From Cheiracanthium punctorium (Eukaryota > Arthropoda > Arachnida > Araneae > Cheiracanthiidae): 64,000 nucleotides of DNA. Location of the stretch: the NCBI GenBank assembly GCA_038373885.1, contig JAWZYV010012235.1, forward strand, positions 1 to 64,000, read 5' to 3'. The notes beneath the pieces are model-generated. The model was not told the origin of the DNA. It saw nothing but the letters and a program-made list of their open reading frames with translations, and ran no database searches. The position numbers and the translations under genes were made by a program. Below are positions 57,191 through 64,000 of the stretch, one piece after another (position 1 is the first letter of the stretch; each line of letters begins with the position of its first letter).

Positions 57191-58675
57191 TCACGGACAG
57201 AATGACAGACAGACAAACTTTTTTTAAAATTTTTGAATTCCAAGAAGTGTACAGAAAAGTCTAATTTTATTTATATAGATATTTTACTTTGGGGCTTCAC
57301 GTACTCATCTCCTCAAATGGATGAGCCGCCACTGCATCCAGGTGACTCAAGTACCGGATGATAGTACATAATAGGTGGTCTACGCGTAGACATAATGAAT
57401 ACACTGAAACCTCTGGTCGATAGTCTTCCGGCAACAAGGTAACTGAGGAGTCAAAAAATTTACGACTGATTTCTTGCACTTTCTAGATAAACATACACGG
57501 GTTATTGAAAAATATTTTGCCTCATGTTCAATTTGAAGACTGAACTGTGGGCCACAGCTTTAATGATTCCAGCTTTGATTTTTGATAATGATTGTATAAA
57601 GAATAAATTTTTATTAATGAATGTTAAAAATCAAGTTTAAATTTATCTAAAATACAAGATTGTTTAAATAATTTAAAAAGAATAATTTTACACTAGTATA
57701 GTGATCGGTGGATCTTTTATACGTTCTTATTAGAAATAATACTACATTTTATTATACTAATAAGAGTTATATTAAAAGTTGCGTTATTAATTACCAAACG
57801 GGTGGATCGTACACAGGAGCGCCCCGACACAGTAAGCAAGATAAGCAAGGGGCGCCATCTTCGGAGAGGCGCTATTTTGAACTCAAAACTGAGAAAAACT
57901 TGATCTGAATTTAAGAGAGTATTTTGGGTTTGAGAATGCCATTCTCTATTACCGATTAATCATATATATAGGCTTTTTTTTTTTTTTTTTTTTTTTTTTA
58001 CCATGGCTAATGCATAAAAGTTTGATTTGTAACACCATAAATATCCAAAACGAAATCCTCCAAGATCATTCTAAAAGTTTGGGAAAACTTGAGTAATGTT
58101 TTGACCTTGATAAAATACTGTAAACAAGAATTCTGGAACATCCTAGGAATATAGTCAGAGACAGAAATGGCCAAATATAAAAAACGCAGTTACACGACAC
58201 AGAAGCCCTCAAGAGAGAAGAAAAAAGGAATGGGGAAGCTCAACTCGATTTCCAAAGAAAATCTTCTGAAATAGCTACAAACATTTCCTGTACAAGTCAT
58301 TGTGAAAAGTTTGATTATAACTTTATAAAAAAATTCATTTGTGATTGTTCTATTTTTTTTTCTTTTTCTGTCAACAAATAAAAATACAAACACAACTCCT
58401 TTTTTTTCTTCTAAAATTTCGTAACATCGATTCGGCGCCCCTTTGGTGCTGCGCCCGGGGACAGATGTCCCCCCTTGCCCCCCCCTAGCTACGCCACTGC
58501 CCGAGAGCTGAGTTCCATAGGCATGTAGGAAAAACGGACCCCATAAAAAAAAACATTTCCCAGCGAAAATGTAACTTTTTTTTTAAATATTGGGCATAAA
58601 CTTATTTTGTTTTATAAATATGAGAATGGTGTTTAATCGGAAGTCTGGCCATCCCAAAGTGCTTTTGTTTTAGAG

Positions 58676-58840
58676 CAGGTATGGGCAACCTTTGAAAAGT
58701 TAGCGAAGTCGCGGGCCGTATCATTGGAATTTATATGGGATTTTGAATGTTTTATACTGGGTTTTGATATGTTCCACGGGCTGCATTAATAGCCGTGGCG
58801 GGCCACATCCGGCTCGCGGGTAGTAGGTTGCCCATATGTA
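58676..58840. mobile_element. hAT-like MITE (CAGGTATGGGCAACC), 165 bp
   Basis: CAGGTATGGGCAACC and GGTTGCCCATATGTA are imperfect TIRs flanked by a perfect 8-bp TSD, TTTTAGAG (58668-58675 and 58841-58848). It is related to 62639-62849. Confidence 0.88.
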
Positions 58841-58848
58841 TTTTAGAG

Positions 58849-59339
58849 TAAAGCGGGGTAACTTTGGCGAAATTCGAAGGTATATGGAGTAAGGTGTAAC
58901 ATATCTTTAGAAAGCTTTTGGAATTTGCCTTGCTTTATTTTTATTTGCTTATTTTTTTATATTTTAGGATGTTTTAACACAGGCGAATTATTATTTCAAA
59001 TATATAAAATTCTCCTGTCACAGTGTTAGTCACCTAACTCCTCCGAAACCACTCGACCAATTTTAATGAAATTTTCTATGTATGTTCCTTAGGTCTGAGA
59101 ATAGGTTTTTAACTATGTCTCACACCCCTAAGTCATAAGGGCGGTCCACCCCAAAATGTTTAGCCCCAGAGTGCTATTAATTTCAATCAGGATTTCTGTG
59201 TAGACATTATCGTGTCGAGTCACTTTTCAAATGTGTTTGCCAGATAATGCGGAGAGGGGGGGGGCGTTAATAAAATGTTGAAAATCGCACAAGGTTTGCA
59301 ATTTTTGATAATTGATCGCTAAATGTGGTGCCAAAACGT
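58849..59339. other. Gene-free stretch
   Basis: Nothing assignable. It includes a CCAATTTTAATGAAATTTT-type block and a G-run (59257-59266) that could be decayed transposon sequence. Confidence 0.4.
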
Positions 59340-60440
59340 GACAATTTATTATAAATATATTTCGCGTATAGTTAGAAAACGCCTGGCGTATATTGTAAAA
59401 GAGTTTTACTAGGCGATTTTAATATAGATTTCTATTCCGAAGAAGTGCTCTGTGGAACAAGAAAGGAAAACACGGTACACTCGTGGATTATGATGCCCAT
59501 TCCAAACAGCATTTAAAATGTCTTTGCGGTATAGTTGGAATGTGCCTACAGGAAGAATATGCCTGGCGAAGATTGCAAAACTGTTTCAGTAGGCGATTTT
59601 AAGATAGATTTCGATTCCAAAGATGTGTTTTAGGTACAAGAAAGAGTTGATTCCTATTTTAACGCCCCCACTCTCACCAACCTAAAAAATCCCCGTACTT
59701 TGGCGAGCTTTGCAGTCATGGGTCTCTGGGAGTTATGCACAAGTTTCAACGGTACTTACGTATTATCCCGGCGGTCTGCCAAGACAAGCAATTTTTCACC
59801 AAGATAAATGCCGGGCACATGAAATTGTTGATGGTTTGGAATACGATTGGCAACGTATTTAAAATCTACGAAAAAGTAGTTTGGCGGAAGTGACCTCCGG
59901 GATAATACGTAAGTACCGTTTCAACGCACCCAAAAGAACTAGGTGATAACTAAAGTAAACAAACTAGCGATAAACGCGCCAGTTAAGGAATTTGAAGACA
60001 TTTAATTATTAAAACTACATTAATTGGTAATCCAAAATAAATAAAAATGTAACGGCATGCTGTACTTACATGTTGTTCCAAATCGCCATTTTAATTCTAA
60101 ATTACGATTTCTACATAAATGCAAAAAATCATCATGGTAACTGCATATGTAAGCGTTAAAGTAGGAAACAATATATAAAACGGTGAAGTATAGTTGTGAT
60201 ATACTTGGCGAAGATTGTAAAATAGTTTTAGTAGGCGATTTTAAGATAGATTTCGATTCCAAAGATGGGTTTTATAAAATAAGGAAGAAAAATACAGCAC
60301 AGTCATGAATAATGATAACACTTTCCAACTTAATGCAATAAGGACGAAAAATAGGGACGACGCATAAATTATGATACGATTTTAATATATAGCACTATAG
60401 TGCGTATTTAAAATCTGAAAGTGTTTCAGATTTTCATCTT
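59340..60440 (+). repeat. Paralogue of the 26.7-27.9 kb GDFNID-repeat segment
   Basis: It has the same block order as 26660-27860 (GDFNIDF near 59405, then the ATTATGATG tail, repeats near 59570 and 60210, ending TCTGAAAGTGTTTCAGATTTTC). It runs directly into a PIF1 helicase remnant, linking both copies to a Helitron-type element. A MITE at 59751-59917 interrupts it. Confidence 0.65.
59751..59917. mobile_element. GGTACTTACG MITE, copy 2
   Basis: The ends GGTACTTACGTATTATCCC and GGGATAATACGTAAGTACC are flanked by a perfect 8-bp TSD, GTTTCAAC (59743-59750 and 59918-59925). The paralogous segment at 27236-27260 is uninterrupted (AAGTTTCAGTGCTCCC) and serves as an empty site. Confidence 0.92.
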
Positions 60441-60456
60441 TTTTTTTTGGAGGGGG

Positions 60457-60672
60457 GGCAAAATTTTTTATGGAATGACTATCAATAAGTCTCAAGGCCA
60501 AACTATGTCTGTTTGTGGATTAGATTTGAGCACGCCATGTTTTTCCACACGGACAGTTATACGTGGCATGCTCTCGAGTGGACAAACCATACAGTGGGCA
60601 TCCAGTTTGTTTGTGTTATCTAAAGATGGGATAACAAAAACTATTGTATACTCTATTGCGTTAAGGGATTGA
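60457..60672 (+). pseudogene. PIF1-like helicase C-terminus (Helitron)
   Basis: YGMTINKSQGQT (about 60472) and SVCGLDLSTPCF match the C-terminal helicase motifs of PIF1/Helitron proteins. HGQLYVACSRVDKP follows in another frame (about 60550-60590). SSLFVLSKDG and TIVYSIALRD then return to the first frame before TGA. Two compensating indels therefore frame-shift the helicase core. Only the last ~70 residues remain. The Helitron 3' end follows about 250 bp later. Confidence 0.8.
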
Positions 60673-60891
60673 TATTATTTTTTAGTAAAATTATTGTAAT
60701 TAGCGATACATATAAATTTAAAGAATAAATTACAATGAATTAAAAATATATGTTTGGTATTGTGTTATTTTTATATTCCAGCATCGTTCACAGCGCTCCA
60801 TGCCTCTTCCACTCATATACCACATCCTCACAAACTTACAAAAAGTTAGTCATTTCTTTCTACTAAAATAATCCTAGGAATAATTTATATG

Positions 60892-60919
60892 GCAAAACAA
60901 CGTTTGCCGGGTCAGCTAG
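60892..60919 (+). mobile_element. Helitron 3' terminus
   Basis: Hairpin GGCAAA/TTTGCC (about 60892-60909), then GGGTCAG and CTAG followed by T, fits the Helitron rule of a 3' hairpin about 10 nt before CTRR and insertion before T. The upstream PIF1 remnant is in the same orientation. No 5' TC end was found. Confidence 0.8.
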
Positions 60920-61239
60920 TAATAATATAATTTTTTTTTTAAATTCACAATTATGATAAGTTATCATATTAAATTAACCGCGTTTAAATATAACAAAAAA
61001 TTGCTTTTGGGCGGTCGAACCCACAGGTAAAGGTCGTGAATGTCAGTAAGTTCGTTCAAATAAAATAATTAGAGTGGGGAGGATCTTTGCACAAAATCAA
61101 GACGGTCAGGGTATACGGAAAGCCATAGCCCCATGCAAACTGAAAACAAAGGGGGTTTTCTGATACTGTTGCTCCAGAAAGAAACTCACAAAGGCTTGAT
61201 CACATTTAAGATTATTGTATCCTGAAAAACATTTGGCCT

Positions 61240-61445
61240 CATCATGGCACAGTGGTTATATTACTGGAAATGGTAGACGGTTGAAGTCTGAAGGTCTCGG
61301 GTCCCATCGCGCGTCCGTCGACCTAACCGTTCGGAGTTTTCCGTGGTTTTCTCCGAAACTTAACGAAAATACGGGTTAGGACCCCTTAGACCCCCTCACG
61401 GAGGGCACCCCACCCTTCGGCCAGCCCATGCGGAGCTAATCGGCC
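61240..61445 (+). mobile_element. tRNA-derived SINE, family S, copy 2
   Basis: TGGCACAGTGGTTATATTAC (A-box-like) and GGTCTCGGGTCCC (decayed B-box) are followed by the tail TTCGGAGTTTTCCGTGGTT...ATACGGGTTAGG shared with 38560-38764. Confidence 0.7.
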
Positions 61446-62638
61446 GTAATCCGACAAACAAACTAAAAAACATTTGAAAGTAATACGATAATGAATGTTT
61501 TATCCGAAATTTTTATTATTTATTACACCGATTATTCTATGTAGAAAAGATACAATTCTCTTATTGAGATTTTTTTAAACAAATATTTTATATCATTTTT
61601 ACGAGGGTAGGTTGAAAAGTAATGCATGCATGCTTGTAGAACATGAATAAAATGGCCTTTAAGGGTGTAATTCGAAGAAGCAAATTATCCCTCGCGGTCT
61701 AGGTACAAAAATTAAAATAAACTAATTGCTCCAGAGGCTCCAAAAAAAATTCAGGATTATTCTTTCTGAGGTCTACTACCCATTGTAACAAATGAAACAA
61801 CGGTGCCTTTTATAAAACTTTCGCAAAAAATTCTTCAACATGGAATTGTACAGCAAAAATTTTCGAAGAGTCATACATCTTGCTAAACTTTCGATTTTTA
61901 AGAATTTTTTCTGACAGTTTTGCAACTGATACAGATTTATCGTTTATTACGATGCATGGTACAGCTCGTAAAGAGACATTCTAAAAGTTTTGAAGTGCAT
62001 GACTTAATTAGTTTATTTGTACTTGTGTACCAAAACCACATGACTTTTTCGAACTAAACCGTTAAAAAGTGCTCCTAGCCAAAGCCACCTGGAGCAGTAA
62101 TTCTCTAGGAGGCTTTGTCCTAGCGGTAATGTGGAAGTAACGGTACACCTCTACGCATGTGCAGTTTGAATGCGCTCCATTCATGGAGTGTATTTTGAAT
62201 AGCAGAAGTATAACTGTGTGCGCTAGATCTGCCTATCCTCAGTTCGATTTCTTATGAATTAACCCATTAAATAAATAAAGTTAACAGAAGTTAAAAATAT
62301 GTAACCTAGTGTTAGTAAAGACCTTCCAAATAATGGAATAGTTTTACAAGTATGTATTTTCCGAGAGGGAGACTGTGTTTCAACGCGAAGTTTAAAATAC
62401 ATTTTGTTTACGAAGGATCTAAAAATTTTATAGAAACAACTATTATTTTATGTATGTAAACTTTTCAAGTTATATGTTTGCATATGGGAAAGGGAGCTGG
62501 TGTTAGAAACATGAAATATATGCCTATTAACATTCAACCCCCCCCCCCCCCCCCACGAAAAAAAACTTTTTATTTTGAGGGGGCGGGGGGTATTTTTTCC
62601 ATTCACCAATTTTTTTGAAGAAATTCATTTGTCTAGTG
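61446..62638. other. Gene-free stretch
   Basis: AT-rich with a C-run at 62539-62555 and a G-rich tract near 62578-62590 that may be decayed hAT-like ends. No gene found. Confidence 0.45.
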
Positions 62639-62849
62639 CACATATGGGCAACCCCCGGCCCTTCTGTCCGGATGTAGCACACCACGACTTTTGATCTGAC
62701 CCGCGGAACATATCATAACCCAGTATAAAACACCTAAAACCATTCAAAATCCCATATAAATCTTAATTGTACTACGCTATTACGTACGGATGTACTTCGC
62801 TAACATCCTAAAATCTGACCCACAACTTTTCAAAGGTTGTCCATACCTG
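62639..62849. mobile_element. hAT-like MITE (CACATATGGGCAACC), 211 bp
   Basis: CACATATGGGCAACC and GGTTGTCCATACCTG pair imperfectly. The flanks GTCTAGTG (62631-62638) and GTCTAGAG (62850-62857) agree at seven of eight. Related copies are at 7578 and 58676. Confidence 0.82.
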
Positions 62850-62857
62850 GTCTAGAG

Positions 62858-63436
62858 TTAGCTCAAATTTGCTCATATTAAATAAGAATCTCATTTTAAA
62901 TCAAGTTCGTTAACGTTGTGTTTTATTTTATTATCGCACAAAAAATAGACATTATAGCACCCAAGGGAGAAGGAAGGGTTGGGATAAACCCCTCCCTAAT
63001 CTGACACATGGGAAATTTTAGTTTTATTTACGTCTAATTAGCATTAGTAATCCCATTAACTAACTAATTAGCCCTAAAAATAAATTATAATCAGCACTAT
63101 TTAATTTCTCAGTTAATTTATCTATATTACTTTATCTACTCGTATATAAGGGTAAACGCCTTCCCCCTCAAAGAAAAAGGGGGAGGGCTTTCTGGGTGAG
63201 TCGCTGAACATAGGGCCTCTTATTAACATTTTCTACAGGCCCCGCGCATTCTTAATCCGGCAAAGTCGGCATCACTTAACAGAATACTATACGGGGGGGG
63301 GGAGAGGAGGCGAAATAATCTTGGTTTGAAGCCTAGAAAATATGCCTTTTATCATTAAATATTCTGAAATTCAAATCTAGGTATATCGTTAAATAATAGG
63401 TAAAGCAACTACATTTTGATGATTTAAGTAACAAAA
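62858..63436. other. Gene-free stretch
   Basis: AT-rich with a G-run at 63293-63302. Nothing assignable. Confidence 0.5.
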
Positions 63437-64000
63437 ATCTGGAGTGACTCCACTCGACTTTCCGAACACTTACGATTAAGATCATTACCAAGCATTTAAA
63501 TAAATTTTAATCGATGAATAATTCAAACGTATATACCAAATTGAAGCTCAATCGAATGCGCCGTTTAAACGCTAGCGCACTTTCAAGAATTTCTTCCCAC
63601 ACGCCATGATGTAAAAGAAATCTTTGTCGTAGCCCTGTAGAAAAACTATAAGACCTATGCACATCAAAATCAATACCGGTCTTAAGATGGTGATTTATAA
63701 CATATATACCCAATTTCAGAAAAGTCGAAGCTACCATTTAAACGCTAGCGCACTTTTAAGAATTTCTCCCCATATGCCATTATGCCATAATATAAAAGGA
63801 ATCTTTGTCGTAGCCCTGTAGAAAAACTATAAGTCCTATACACACCAAAATCAATACGGGTCTTGCGACGGTGGTTTATAACATATATACCCAATTTGAG
63901 CTCAATCGAATCTACCGTTTAAACGCTAGCGCACTTTCAAGAATTTCCCCCCATAGGCCGTAATGTAAAAGAAATCTTTGTCGTAGCCCTGTAGAAAAAC
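63437..64000 (-). mobile_element. Family 2 Helentron-like element, copy running off the window
   Basis: On the minus strand the 3' end shows GTGTTCGGAAAGTC, the GAGTG/CACTC hairpin and CAGA before a T-run (A-run at 63433-63436 on plus). At least three tandem units (CTCAATCGAAT near 63547 and 63901, a diverged one between) continue to the window edge. The 3' end matches 49.69-49.72 kb almost base for base. Confidence 0.85.

Larger units (their letters stand above)
55718..57279 (-). mobile_element. Non-autonomous Helitron with internal tandem repeats
   Basis: On the minus strand it starts TCTATATAAATAAAAT (5' TC end at 57279) and ends with hairpin ACCCG/CGGGT, a short spacer and CTAA at 55718. 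It is inserted between A and T as canonical Helitrons are. It carries seven ~154-bp units and was later hit by a SINE. Confidence 0.85.
54981..57334. mobile_element. hAT-like element nested in the 4.7-kb element
   Basis: CAGTGGCGGCTCGT at 54981 and ATGAGCCGCCACTG ending at 57334 are TIRs. The flanks CATCCAGA (54973-54980) and CATCCAGG (57335-57342) agree at seven of eight bases. It contains the Helitron at 55718-57279. Confidence 0.85.
53789..58499. mobile_element. hAT-like element, 4.7 kb with nested insertions
   Basis: CAGAGGCGTAGCTAGGG at 53789 and CCCTAGCTACGCCACTG ending at 58499 are TIRs, flanked by a perfect 8-bp TSD, CCCGAGAG (53781-53788 and 58500-58507). GCGCCCGGGGACA motifs lie inside both ends, inverted. 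No hAT transposase could be read. Without its insertions it would be about 2.35 kb. Confidence 0.88.

Overview
The window is eukaryotic and looks like an arthropod nuclear genome. It is AT-rich by eye, with spliced genes, long introns and very dense DNA transposons, tRNA-derived SINEs and rolling-circle elements. The helicase and transposase remnants and the secreted structural protein fit an arthropod, perhaps a spider or other chelicerate; that finer placement is inference. There are no bacterial operons, rRNA genes or CRISPR arrays.

The one convincing host gene is on the minus strand, about 33.5 kb down to 16.8 kb. I could place seven coding exons. Six have good GT-AG junctions and all phases agree, giving a 708-residue secreted protein. 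After its signal peptide the protein has no cysteine and no tryptophan. It is Tyr/Gln/Asn/acid-rich in the N-terminal half and Pro/Lys/Val-rich and basic in the C-terminal half, which suggests an extracellular or cuticular structural protein. The first, 9-base coding exon and a TATA box upstream of it are inferred. A second, weaker set of exons (minus strand, 5388-4632) may be the 3' end of another gene.

The rest is mobile DNA, much of it with visible target-site duplications (TSDs). Regions: 0.8-2.8 kb, satellite-bearing Helentron-like element; 3.7 kb, short MITE; 5.4-6.4 kb, Helitron replication-protein remnant; 11.9-14.2 kb, hAT-like and piggyBac-like MITEs; 16.8-33.5 kb, host gene with TE-filled introns; 34.9-37.7 kb, piggyBac-like MITEs around and inside a broken repetitive gene; 38.6-46 kb, SINEs and hAT MITEs; 46.5-50.6 kb, a second broken gene of the same kind between inverted repeats; 48.7-49.7 kb, second satellite-bearing family; 51.2-53.3 kb, Tc1/mariner-like and hAT elements; 53.8-58.5 kb, a four-level nest of transposons; 59.3-60.9 kb, Helitron 3' end with PIF1 helicase remnant; 61.2-64 kb, SINE, hAT MITE and another satellite-bearing copy.

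The most interesting structure is a pair of diverged element families (copies at 0.8, 17.4, 29.2, 48.7 and 63.4 kb). They share an architecture: T-rich insertion site, subterminal palindrome, microsatellite, array of ~173-bp units, and a 3' hairpin ending in (A/C)AGA before a T-run. This matches Helentron-associated (DINE-1-like) elements.
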